Origin: Aeromicrobium massiliense JC14
Lineage (GTDB): Bacteria > Actinomycetota > Actinomycetes > Propionibacteriales > Nocardioidaceae
DNA length: 64,000 bases
Assembly: GCF_000312105.1 (NCBI RefSeq)
Contig: NZ_HE978636.1
Coordinates: 68,213 to 132,212, forward strand
Direction of reading: 5' to 3'
Numbering within the stretch: position 1 is the stretch's first letter; each line of letters opens with the position of its first letter. Both the position numbers and the translations under genes were made by a program. Below, one piece after another: positions 55,028 through 64,000 of this stretch. The notes below the pieces were generated by a model, which saw only the letters and a program-made list of their open reading frames with translations, made no database searches and was not told the DNA's origin.

Positions 55028-56551
55028 ATGTCCACGCCCCCCAACGCCCCCGAGGCCACCGGCAGCACCACCGCCGCCGGCGCCCCGGCCGAGAGCGACC
55101 GCAACAGCCTGAGCGTCGGCGCCAACGGCCCGCTGCTGCTGCACGACGTCCACCTGGTTGAGACGCTCGCCCACTTCAACCGCGAGCGCGTCCCGGAGCG
55201 CAACCCGCACGCCAAGGGCGCGGGCGCGTTCGGCGTCCTGGAGGTCACCGAGGACGTCTCGGCGTACACGAAGGCCGCGCTCTTCCAGCCCGGCACGACC
55301 ACCGAGTCGCTGCTGCGCTTCTCGACCGTGGCCGGCGAGCAGGGCAGCCCCGACACGTGGCGCGACGTCCGCGGCTTCGCGCTGAAGTTCTACACCGAGC
55401 AGGGCAACTACGACATCGTCGGCAACAACACGCCGGTGTTCTTCCTGCGCGACCCCATGAAGTTCCCCAACTTCATCCGCAGCCAGAAGCGCCTCGCCGC
55501 CTCGGGCCTGCGCGACGCCAACATGCAGTGGGACTTCTGGACGCTGAACCCCGAGTCGGCCCACCAGGTCACCTACCTCATGGGCGAGCGCGGCCTGCCC
55601 GCCACGTGGCGCCACATGAACGGCTACGGCTCGCACACCTACCAGTGGATCAACGCCGCCGGTGAGAAGTTCTGGGTGAAGTACCACTTCCACACCGCCC
55701 AGGGCATGGAGTTCATGAGCAACGAGGAGGCGGCGAAGGTGGCCGGCGACAACGCCGACTTCCACCGCCAGGACCTCTTCGACGCGATCGAGCGCGGCGA
55801 GTTCCCGAGCTGGAAGCTGTCGGTCCAGGTCATGCCGTACGCGGACGCCGCCGAGTACCGCTTCAACCCGTTCGACCTGACCAAGGTCTGGCCGCACGCG
55901 GACTACCCGCTGATCCCGGTCGGCACGCTCACGCTCAACCGCAACCCGGTGAACTTCTTCGCCGAGATCGAGCAGGCGGCGTTCTCGCCCGGCAACACGG
56001 TGCCCGGCATCGGCCTGTCGCCGGACAAGATGCTCCTGGGCCGCGCGTTCGCCTACAACGACGCGCAGCGCTACCGCATCGGCGCCAACTTCCACCAGCT
56101 GCCGGTCAACCGTCCGAAGGCGTCGGTCGAGGCGAACTCGTACCTGTTCGACGCGCAGATGACGTTCGACCACGCGGGCTCGGCGCCGGTCTACGCGCCG
56201 AACTCCTTCGGTCGCGGCTTCGCCGACGAGCAGGGCGTGGCCGAGGACGGCTGGGAGACCGACACCGAGATCGTCCGCAGCGCCTACCGCCTGCACAGCG
56301 AGGACGACGACTTCGGCCAGGCCGGCACCCTCGTGCGCGAGGTCTTCACCGACGCGCAGCGCGACAAGCTGGTCGAGACCGTGGCCGGCGCCCTGAGCGG
56401 CGTCACCGTGGACGTCGTCCGCGAGCGCGCGTTCTGGTACTGGACGAGCGTCGATCCGGAGATCGGTGCCCGCATCCAGACCGCCGTCACCCTCGGCAAG
56501 GGCGACGACGTCGCCGCCGGCGAGGTTGACGGCATGGGCGTCCGCGTCTGA
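55028..56551 (+). CDS. katA: Monofunctional haem catalase
   Basis: The 507-residue enzyme dismutates hydrogen peroxide. Active-site motifs are [21 protein letters not shown] (distal His), [22 protein letters not shown] (with the Asn), [18 protein letters not shown] and [23 protein letters not shown] with the proximal Tyr near 338. The length places it in the small-subunit catalase clade. ATG follows the furA stop at once, with AAGGAG inside the end of furA. Transcription ends at the 16-bp hairpin at 56565. Confidence 0.96.
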   Translation: MSTPPNAPEATGSTTAAGAPAESDRNSLSVGANGPLLLHDVHLVETLAHFNRERVPERNPHAKGAGAFGVLEVTEDVSAYTKAALFQPGTTTESLLRFSTVAGEQGSPDTWRDVRGFALKFYTEQGNYDIVGNNTPVFFLRDPMKFPNFIRSQKRLAASGLRDANMQWDFWTLNPESAHQVTYLMGERGLPATWRHMNGYGSHTYQWINAAGEKFWVKYHFHTAQGMEFMSNEEAAKVAGDNADFHRQDLFDAIERGEFPSWKLSVQVMPYADAAEYRFNPFDLTKVWPHADYPLIPVGTLTLNRNPVNFFAEIEQAAFSPGNTVPGIGLSPDKMLLGRAFAYNDAQRYRIGANFHQLPVNRPKASVEANSYLFDAQMTFDHAGSAPVYAPNSFGRGFADEQGVAEDGWETDTEIVRSAYRLHSEDDDFGQAGTLVREVFTDAQRDKLVETVAGALSGVTVDVVRERAFWYWTSVDPEIGARIQTAVTLGKGDDVAAGEVDGMGVRV

Positions 56552-56564
56552 CGCACCCCGCCTG

Positions 56565-56600
56565 ACGAGGGCCCCCGACCACCGGGTCGGGGGCCCTCGT
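56565..56600 (+). terminator. Terminator after katA
   Basis: A perfect 16-bp stem (arms 56565-56580 and 56585-56600, inner GGGCCCCCGACC) closes a 4-base loop, 14 bases after the stop. Confidence 0.85.
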
Positions 56601-56662
56601 GCGTCCGGCGCGCGGCACCGGCCGGTGCTACGTTCGAGACCGGATCGACGATTGGAGCGAAC

Positions 56663-57646
56663 GTGAGCCCGTCCCCTCTGAAGGTCGCGGTCACCGGTGC
56701 CGCCGGCCAGATCGGCTACAGCCTGCTGTTCCGGCTCGGGTCCGGAGCGCTGCTCGGCGACCGCCCGGTCCAGCTGCGGCTGCTCGAGATCACCCCGGCC
56801 CTCAAGGCGCTCGAGGGCGTCGTCATGGAGCTGGACGACTGCGCGTTCCCGCTGCTGGACTCGGTCGAGATCGGCGACGACCCCGAGCAGGTCTTCGACG
56901 GCGTGAACCTGGCGCTGCTGGTCGGCGCCCGGCCCCGCACGAAGGGCATGGAGCGCGGCGACCTGCTCGAGGCCAACGGCGCGATCTTCACCGAGCAGGG
57001 CCGCGCGCTCAACAAGGTCGCCGCCGACGACGTCCGCATCGGCGTGACCGGCAACCCGGCCAACACCAACGCACTCATCGCGATGAGCAACGCCCCCGAC
57101 ATCCCGAAGGAGCGCTTCAGCGCCCTCACCCGGCTCGACCACAACCGCGCCATCGCCCAGCTCGCGCGGCGCACGGACGCCCAGGCGGCCGACGTCACGC
57201 GCATGACGGTGTGGGGCAACCACTCCGCGACCCAGTACCCGGACCTGCACCACGCGCGGGTCGGCGACCGTCCGGCCACCGAGCTGGTCGACGACGCCTG
57301 GGTCCGCGACGACTTCATCCCCACCGTCGCCCGCCGCGGCACGGCGATCATCGAGGCGCGCGGCGCCTCGTCGGCCGCCTCGGCGGCGTCGGCCACGGTC
57401 GACGCCGCCCGCGACTGGCTGCTCGGCAGCCCGGAGGGCGACTGGGTCTCCATGGCCATCGCGTCGGACGGGTCGTACGGGGTGCCCGAGGGGCTCGTCT
57501 ACTCGTTCCCGGTCACCACGTCCGGCGGCGACTGGCAGATCGTGCCCGACCTGGAGATCGACGACTTCTCGCGGCAGAAGATGGACGCGACCGCCGCCGA
57601 GCTCGTCGAGGAGCGCGACGCGGTGCGGGCGCTCGGCCTGATCTGA
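56663..57646 (+). CDS. mdh: Malate dehydrogenase
   Basis: The 327-residue NAD enzyme interconverts malate and oxaloacetate. It has the nucleotide motif [19 protein letters not shown], the substrate loop [36 protein letters not shown] and the catalytic HXXD region in [13 protein letters not shown] and [15 protein letters not shown] at 56663 follows GGAGCGA. It converges on DUF3017 with one base between stops. Confidence 0.95.
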   Translation: MSPSPLKVAVTGAAGQIGYSLLFRLGSGALLGDRPVQLRLLEITPALKALEGVVMELDDCAFPLLDSVEIGDDPEQVFDGVNLALLVGARPRTKGMERGDLLEANGAIFTEQGRALNKVAADDVRIGVTGNPANTNALIAMSNAPDIPKERFSALTRLDHNRAIAQLARRTDAQAADVTRMTVWGNHSATQYPDLHHARVGDRPATELVDDAWVRDDFIPTVARRGTAIIEARGASSAASAASATVDAARDWLLGSPEGDWVSMAIASDGSYGVPEGLVYSFPVTTSGGDWQIVPDLEIDDFSRQKMDATAAELVEERDAVRALGLI

Positions 57647-57647
57647 G

Positions 57648-57935
57648 CTAGCCGGGCTGGCCGGGCACGTTGAAGGCCAGGACGACCAGCGCGGCGCCGA
57701 GCAGGGCCGTCCAGGTCACGTCGAACACGCGCCCACGCACGCGCAGCATGCCGTCGTGCGACTGCGGCACCACGGCCCGCAGCAGCGACGCGACCAGGAA
57801 CGACGCCCCGATCGTCGCCACGCCGGCCCGCCAGAACCCGACGACGGTGAGCAGCAGCCCGATCGTCACCACGACCAGCTGGCCGAGGTAGATCTGCGAG
57901 CCGCGGCTGCGCGGCAGCGGGGGGAGCCGGCTCAC
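57648..57935 (-). CDS. DUF3017 domain membrane protein
   Basis: The 95-residue protein has three hydrophobic segments (about 15-35, 36-52, 70-90) and fits the DUF3017 family usually found next to folD in Actinobacteria. GTG overlaps the folD stop (GTGA). Function is unknown. Confidence 0.85.
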   Translation of the reverse strand: MSRLPPLPRSRGSQIYLGQLVVVTIGLLLTVVGFWRAGVATIGASFLVASLLRAVVPQSHDGMLRVRGRVFDVTWTALLGAALVVLAFNVPGQPG

Positions 57936-58783
57936 GCGCCCTGCTGCTCCGCGGAGTCGACGACGTTGGCCAGCAGCAGCGCCCGCGTCATCGGGCCGAC
58001 GCCGCCGGGGTTGGGCGAGACCCAGCCCGCGACGTCCCAGGCCTCGGGGGCGACGTCGCCGGCGATCTTGCCGTCGACGCGGCTGACGCCGACGTCCAGC
58101 AGGGCCGCCCCGGGCTTGACCATGTCGGCGGTGATGATGCCCGGCACGCCCGCCGCGGCCACGACGATGTCGGCGCGGCTCACCTCGGCGGCCAGGTCGA
58201 CGGTGCCGGTGTGGCACAGCGTGACGGTGGCGTTCTCGCTGCGCCGGGTCAGCAGCAGGCCCATCGGACGTCCGACGGTGATGCCACGGCCCACGACCAC
58301 CACGTGCTGGCCGGCGATCGGGACCTCGTGGCGGCGCAGCAGCTCGATGATGCCGCGCGGCGTGCAGGGCAGCGGCGCCGGCTTGCCCAGCACGAGCCAG
58401 CCGAGGTTGGTCGGGTGCAGGCCGTCGGCGTCCTTGGCCGGGTCGATGCGGCCGATGACCGCGTTCTCGTCCAGGCCGCGCGGCAGCGGCAGCTGCACGA
58501 TGTAGCCGGTGCAGGCCGGGTCGGCGTTGAGCCGGTCGACCGCCGCCTCGACCTCGGCCTGCGTCGCGGACGCCGGCAGGTCGATGCGGATCGACTCGAT
58601 GCCGACCTCGGCGCAGTCCTTGTGCTTGCCGTTGACGTACCAGCGGCTGCCCGGGTCGTCACCGACCAGGATCGTGCCCAGGCCGGGCACCACGCCGCGG
58701 GCGCGCAGCGCGTCCACGCGGACCCGCAGCTCGTCCTTGATCGCCGCCGCTGCGGCCTTGCCGTCGAGGATCTTCGCCGTCAC
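57932..58783 (-). CDS. folD: Bifunctional methylenetetrahydrofolate dehydrogenase/cyclohydrolase
   Basis: The 283-residue enzyme interconverts 5,10-methylene- and 10-formyltetrahydrofolate. The motifs are [32 protein letters not shown] and [17 protein letters not shown] with the NADP Rossmann site, ending [20 protein letters not shown]. It supplies the formyl donor for PurH and PurN. Confidence 0.95.
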   Translation of the reverse strand: MTAKILDGKAAAAAIKDELRVRVDALRARGVVPGLGTILVGDDPGSRWYVNGKHKDCAEVGIESIRIDLPASATQAEVEAAVDRLNADPACTGYIVQLPLPRGLDENAVIGRIDPAKDADGLHPTNLGWLVLGKPAPLPCTPRGIIELLRRHEVPIAGQHVVVVGRGITVGRPMGLLLTRRSENATVTLCHTGTVDLAAEVSRADIVVAAAGVPGIITADMVKPGAALLDVGVSRVDGKIAGDVAPEAWDVAGWVSPNPGGVGPMTRALLLANVVDSAEQQGA

Positions 58784-58807
58784 GCGGGTCAGTCTGCCAC
58801 CCGCGGG

Positions 58808-59569
58808 TCAGCGGACGCGGGCCGCCGTCATGATCGCGCGGCTGGCCTTCTTGCCCGCCCACGCCGTGGACGGCTTCGCGCGGTACTCGATCGTCGTGGC
58901 CGTGCCGTGCTTGCCGTAGTACCGGTTGTACCAGCCGGTGAGCGTCGGCGAGACCTTGTCCGAGGGGCCGACCGGCAGCGACTTGAGCTTGAGCCCGAGC
59001 TCCGTGGCCAGCCGCTTGTGCCAGGCACGGTCCTTGGAGCTCTTGCCGATCACGCCGTACGGCTGGTGGATCGAGGCGATGTAGTCGGGCTTGACCCGCT
59101 TGAGGAAGCGCATCATCGCCTTGGTCTCGCGCTCGCTCCCCCGGGCCCGGCCGCCCCACGTGCGGGTGCCCTTGCCCTTGCGCGTCCAGCCGCTCGTCGG
59201 CCAGTTGCGGTTGAGGTCGACGCCGCGCGCGTTCGTGCGCGTGCCCTTGCGGTGGCCGTCGGGGTTCATCGTCGGCACGACCCACATCGCCGTGCCGGCC
59301 TTCGGCTTGCGGTGCCGGACCAGGTAGCTGGCCGTCTTGCGGCCGGCCCGCTCGTTGCCGTGCATCTGGCCCAGGACGAGCAGCACGTGCGTCGCCTTCG
59401 GGTCACCGCGGAAGTAGGCCTTGATCGGACGTCCCCGGTGGGACGTGCCGATGACCTCCGACCGGGCGACGTAGCGGGACTCCTCAGCGGCCGTGGCCGG
59501 TGCGGCCGCGACGAGGGAGGAGCCGACCAGAGCAGCTGCGGCGACGAGCGCCGACCCGAGGATGCGCAT
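58808..59569 (-). CDS. Secreted M14-family zinc carboxypeptidase (murein peptide amidase-like)
   Basis: The 253-residue protein has a signal peptide (cleavage near ATAA|EE) and the M14 motifs: LGQMHGNERAG (His and Glu zinc ligands), NPDGHRKGTRTNARGVDLNRNWP (substrate Arg and Asn), SIHQPYG (third ligand) and TTIEYR with the catalytic Glu. It probably trims peptides from cell-wall fragments outside the cell. It is placed between purH and folD, an unrelated function. Confidence 0.9.
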   Translation of the reverse strand: MRILGSALVAAAALVGSSLVAAAPATAAEESRYVARSEVIGTSHRGRPIKAYFRGDPKATHVLLVLGQMHGNERAGRKTASYLVRHRKPKAGTAMWVVPTMNPDGHRKGTRTNARGVDLNRNWPTSGWTRKGKGTRTWGGRARGSERETKAMMRFLKRVKPDYIASIHQPYGVIGKSSKDRAWHKRLATELGLKLKSLPVGPSDKVSPTLTGWYNRYYGKHGTATTIEYRAKPSTAWAGKKASRAIMTAARVR

Positions 59570-59602
59570 GGGCGCACCCTAACCCGGGCCGGCGCCGTCG
59601 TC

Positions 59603-61168
<1,566 letters not shown>

Positions 61169-61204
61169 GCGGTCTCCTGGTACGCGACGACGGATCGAGC
61201 TCGT

Positions 61205-61298
61205 ACCCCGGCACCCAGGCGGACCATGCCGTTGATGGGGTGGCGGCCGCTCCCTGGTGGTTCAACCCACCTGCGCCAGTCGCGACCTGGCCCGAGCA
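61205..61298 (-). ncRNA. ZTP riboswitch (pfl motif) upstream of purH
   Basis: On the minus strand the leader reads GGTCGCGACTGGCG, then GGTGGG...AACCACC as a stem, AGGGAGCG, a variable stretch, and the 3' conserved CCGCCTGGGTGCC. These match the pfl/ZTP consensus in order and spacing. Binding of ZTP/AICAR-phosphate signals folate shortage and turns on purH-type genes in the family. The CCTGG in the 3' part could pair with the CCAGG of the ribosome site downstream, so control may act on translation. That last part is inference. Confidence 0.9.
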
Positions 61299-61317
61299 TA
61301 CCGACCGCGTCGGGTGG

Positions 61318-61956
61318 TCAGCCGAGCCGCACCCGGCGGCCGTCGACGGTGAAGCCGTGGCGGGCCAGCAGACCGACGTGCTCGACGAGCATCGCGCGCT
61401 CGGCGACCTTGATGCGCTCGTGCAGCGACGCCTCGTCGTCCTGGTCGAGCACCGGGACGGCGGTCTGCGCGACGATCACGCCGGTGTCGACGCCCGCGTC
61501 GACGACGAACAGGGTCGCGCCCGTGACCTTCACGCCGTACGCGAGCGCGTCGCGCGGCCCGTGGGCGCCGGGGAACGACGGCGAGAGGGCCGGGTGGGTG
61601 TTGAGCGTCCGGCCACCGAACCGCTCGAGGAAGGCGGGGCCGACCAGCTTCATGAACCCGGCCAGCACGACGAGGTCGGGCTCGTGGGCGGCGACCTGCT
61701 CGGCCAGCGCGACGTCCCAGCTGGCGCGGTCGGGCTGGTCCTTCAGTGGCAGGACGAAGGTCGGCACCCCGTGGCGCTCGGCGCGGCTGAGCCCCTCGAC
61801 GTCCGGCCGGTCGGAGCCGACGGCCACGACCTGCGCGCCGTAGGCGGGGTCAGCGGTCGCGTCGAGCAGGGCCTGCAGGTTCGTCCCAGACCCGGAGACG
61901 AGGACGACGAGACGGGCGGTCCTCGGGGGCGTCGTCGTGTCCGGCACGGACGTCAC
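61318..61956 (-). CDS. purN: Phosphoribosylglycinamide formyltransferase
   Basis: The 212-residue enzyme adds a formyl group from 10-formyl-THF to GAR in purine synthesis. It has LVVLVSGSGTNLQALL, LVVLAGFMKLVGPAF, NTHPALSPSFPGAHG (catalytic Asn and His) and VDAGVDTGVIVAQ (Asp). GTG at 61956 or 61947 is the only nearby start, and both overlap the end of the DUF6350-like gene by about 100 bases. PurH follows after the riboswitch. Confidence 0.94.
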   Translation of the reverse strand: MTSVPDTTTPPRTARLVVLVSGSGTNLQALLDATADPAYGAQVVAVGSDRPDVEGLSRAERHGVPTFVLPLKDQPDRASWDVALAEQVAAHEPDLVVLAGFMKLVGPAFLERFGGRTLNTHPALSPSFPGAHGPRDALAYGVKVTGATLFVVDAGVDTGVIVAQTAVPVLDQDDEASLHERIKVAERAMLVEHVGLLARHGFTVDGRRVRLG

Positions 61957-63061
61957 GATAGTGCGTCAGCGCCTGCCCGAGGGCGCCGCCCAGCGCGAGC
62001 ACCGGCACGGCCACGAGCAGCGGGGTCCAGGCCGGCGGCCCGACGTCGGCCAGGCGCTGGGCCCCCACGCTGCCCCCGCTCACCGCGACGAGCACGCCGA
62101 CCGCGGCGCCGGCCAGCCCTCCGGCTGCAGCCCCGAGTCCGACCCGCTCGGAAAGCCCGGTCCCCTCCGGCGCCTGCAGGCGCCAGCCGGCCCACGCCCC
62201 GGCGAGCAGCGGCACGAGGCCCAGCAGCACCGTCCAGCCGGGCAGCTCGCCCGGCGACGGCAGCGCGGCCAGCGTCGGCAGGGCCGGGACGGCGCCCAGG
62301 TGCACGCCGGTGAGGTCGACGGACGTGTCGGCACCGAGCGCGAAGCCCGGCCCGACCATGGCTGAGAGCGTCCACAGCACCAGGTTCGGGACGGCCGCGA
62401 CGCTCACCGCCGAGAGTCCCGCGGCGCCGGTGCCCGTGGGCGCGAGCCCGGCCCACAGGTCGGCGGCCCGTGGCAGGTGGACGGCCAGCAGGACCAGGTA
62501 GAGCACGGCCGCGGCCAGCAGCAGGGACGCGGCTCCGGCCGACGCCGCCCGGACGACCGCCCGCACGGCGGCGTTCTCGGTGGGCCACCAGCGGACGCGG
62601 TGACGCGGGTGGACGCTGATGCCGGCCCAGGCGCCGATCGCGGCGACGACGAACGCCGCGAACGTGCCCCGGACCAGCCCGACCGACACGTCGTCACCAC
62701 CGGTGCCGGCCAGGGCGGCGGCCAGGGCCGCGACGACGCCGTAGGCGCCCGCCGTGCCGGCGAGCAGCACGCCCGGCTCGGGCACGTCGCGACGCGTGGC
62801 GACGGCGGTCGGCACGGCCACCAGGGCGACGGCGGCCAGGATCCCGCCGAGCGGGAGGACGGTGTAGTCGACCCCGCCGGCCGAGACGCCGGAGCCGTGG
62901 GCGACGAGCCAGGCGCGGGCGGCGACGCGCAGCGCGTGCAGGTCCGGGCTCGCCCCGGCGAGCACCACGACGGCCAGGCAGAGCAGGATGCCTGCGAGGG
63001 CGGTCGCGACGCCGGTGAGGATCGCGGACCGCAGGGTCACGGGTGCCGTCGTCGCGCTCAT
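61850..63061 (-). CDS. DUF6350-like multi-pass membrane protein
   Basis: The 403-residue protein has about ten hydrophobic segments, many Gly/Ala/Val, and no soluble domain. Such proteins (DUF6350, sometimes called cell-division protein PerM) sit upstream of purN in Actinobacteria. I use the ATG at 63061; a GTG at 63070 is possible. The last 107 bases overlap purN in another frame, and the charged tail (DDAPEDRPSRRPRL) is read through the purN start region. Confidence 0.75.
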   Translation of the reverse strand: MSATTAPVTLRSAILTGVATALAGILLCLAVVVLAGASPDLHALRVAARAWLVAHGSGVSAGGVDYTVLPLGGILAAVALVAVPTAVATRRDVPEPGVLLAGTAGAYGVVAALAAALAGTGGDDVSVGLVRGTFAAFVVAAIGAWAGISVHPRHRVRWWPTENAAVRAVVRAASAGAASLLLAAAVLYLVLLAVHLPRAADLWAGLAPTGTGAAGLSAVSVAAVPNLVLWTLSAMVGPGFALGADTSVDLTGVHLGAVPALPTLAALPSPGELPGWTVLLGLVPLLAGAWAGWRLQAPEGTGLSERVGLGAAAGGLAGAAVGVLVAVSGGSVGAQRLADVGPPAWTPLLVAVPVLALGGALGQALTHYRDVRAGHDDAPEDRPSRRPRLRVWDEPAGPARRDR

Positions 63062-63129
63062 CCCTCCCACCCTGCCTGTAAAGTGGCCCCGCTCCTCGCA
63101 GAAACGCCGATCCCCCCGGAGGCTGATCC

Positions 63130-64000
63130 ATGACTCGCGTCGACGAGTTCAACAGCTTCTACGCGGCGACCGCCGAACAGACGCTGCGCGTCATGTACGC
63201 CTCCACCGGCGACCGCCAGGTCGCGCTGGAGAGCACCGTGAGCGCCTACCGCCACGCGTGGCGCGACTGGTCCAAGGTCCGCGGAAGCGACCCGCTGGGC
63301 TACGTGCGCGGCGAGGCCTGGCGGTCCGTCGGCCTGAGCCGCGGCACGCACCCGCTGCGCAAGCGGCACGAGGACGACAGCGACACCGCCCTGCTGGACG
63401 CCCTGCTCGACCTGCCCGTCGACGAGCGTCGGCTCGTCGTGCTCATGACGCTCGGCGACATCGACCTCGACGACGCCGCCCGCGAGGTCGGCGTCACCGC
63501 CGAGGAGGGCATCGAGGGCGCCACGAACGCGCTCGCCGCCCTCGAGCAGTCCCTCGGCCAGGGCATCGAGCAGCTCGAGTCGCGCCTGCAGGCGCTCGGC
63601 AGCGTCACCTCCGGCCTCGAGCTGCCCGAGGCCCGCCTGCTGCGCACCCGCGCCCGGCGCAGCGAGCGGCGCAACGCCGTCGCCCTCGTCGCGGTGGCCG
63701 TGCTCGCGGTCGTCCTCGGCGGCTTCACCGCCACCGACGCCGCCGACCCCATGGCCCGCAACGTCGACGTCCCGCAGCGCGAGAAGCTCAGCGCGGAGTC
63801 CCCCATGCAGACCCTCGACGCCCGTGAGGTCGACGAGGACGACCTGCTGACGTCCGAGCAGGTCTCGCGGCTCAACCCGACGGCCACGTGGTCGGTCAGC
63901 GGCACCGACACGAACCCGGACAACCGCGAGCCCTACTCCACCTGCCCGATCGACAGGTTCGCCAACCCCGACCCCGAGCGGGTCTTCGTGCGCACCTACA
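63130..64000 (+). CDS. Sigma-factor-like cytoplasmic domain fused to a membrane helix (3' end outside window)
   Basis: At least 290 residues are present; the frame continues past the window edge. The first 170 residues look like a shortened ECF sigma factor: FYAATAEQTLRVMYASTGDRQVALESTVSAYRHAWRDWSKV (region-2-like) and LPVDERRLVVLMTLGDIDLDDAAREVGVTAEEGIEG (region-4-like helix-turn-helix). A coiled stretch, a basic segment and one membrane helix (NAVALVAVAVLAVVLGGF, about 195-213) follow, then an outside domain beginning DAADP. GGAGG lies 7 bases before the ATG. I do not recognise a family; the sigma call is by pattern. Confidence 0.6.
   Translation, partial: MTRVDEFNSFYAATAEQTLRVMYASTGDRQVALESTVSAYRHAWRDWSKVRGSDPLGYVRGEAWRSVGLSRGTHPLRKRHEDDSDTALLDALLDLPVDERRLVVLMTLGDIDLDDAAREVGVTAEEGIEGATNALAALEQSLGQGIEQLESRLQALGSVTSGLELPEARLLRTRARRSERRNAVALVAVAVLAVVLGGFTATDAADPMARNVDVPQREKLSAESPMQTLDAREVDEDDLLTSEQVSRLNPTATWSVSGTDTNPDNREPYSTCPIDRFANPDPERVFVRTY

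Noticed and set aside
61169-61317. Short coding gene between purN and purH
   Set aside because: The region is accounted for by the ZTP riboswitch and has no frame with a ribosome site.

Overview
The window is a GC-rich (roughly 70% or more), gene-dense stretch of an actinobacterial chromosome. GTG starts, 4-bp ATGA/GTGA overlaps, an IdeR/DtxR-type iron box, coenzyme F420 genes, HtaA-type haem proteins, a CatR/FurA-katA pair and the purN-purH-folD-DUF3017-mdh order all fit a high-GC Actinomycetota. The order of genes suggests Nocardioidaceae (Aeromicrobium or Nocardioides relatives), but that family call is an inference. I see no rRNA, tRNA, CRISPR array, insertion sequence or prophage. No gene-free stretch exceeds about 150 bases. 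The first gene (amidase) and the last gene (sigma-like membrane protein) run off the ends.

Layout: 1-3453 holds a secreted peptidoglycan amidase with LGFP-like repeats and an LpdA-type flavoprotein. 3497-12344 is a haem-iron island: hmuO faces hmuTUV across a double iron box, and three surface proteins (two with HtaA-type domains) follow. 12493-16371 has a TetR regulator, purine nucleoside phosphorylase, a phosphopentomutase-like phosphohexomutase and deoC. 16407-21578 contains F420 biosynthesis (cofD, cofC, fbiC) with a small kinase and a small membrane protein. 21592-31231 is one long minus-strand nucleoside uptake and salvage unit: BMP lipoprotein, double ATPase, a possible 27-residue protein, two permeases, cytidine deaminase, a cytochrome P450, thymidine phosphorylase, a MaoC-fold protein and adenosine deaminase.

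31343-36527 has an M20 amidohydrolase, an SRPBCC protein, a SHOCT protein, and a TetR/MarR/MFS block facing an SDR. 36599-40993 is sdhCAB with a divergent LysR regulator and a T-N11-A palindrome between them. 40990-48109 is housekeeping and mixed metabolism (2H phosphoesterase, trpS, galK, pheA, tandem GNAT, DHA2 MFS, purU). 48237-51882 is a sulfate ABC transporter. 51915-54419 has a methyltransferase facing an XRE-cupin regulator across a perfect palindrome, then an MFS pump. 54551-56551 is furA-katA. 56663-63061 is mdh, DUF3017, folD, an M14 peptidase, purH, purN and a DUF6350-like membrane protein, with a well-formed ZTP (pfl) riboswitch in front of purH.

Functionally, three salvage blocks converge: imported nucleosides are deaminated and phosphorolysed (cdd, add, deoA, punA), pentose phosphates go through the mutase and deoC, and de novo purine synthesis is sensed by the ZTP riboswitch. 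The least expected items are the P450 embedded by translational coupling in the nucleoside operon, the coupled mini-ORF between its ATPase and permease, and the sigma-factor-like protein fused to a membrane anchor at the right edge.
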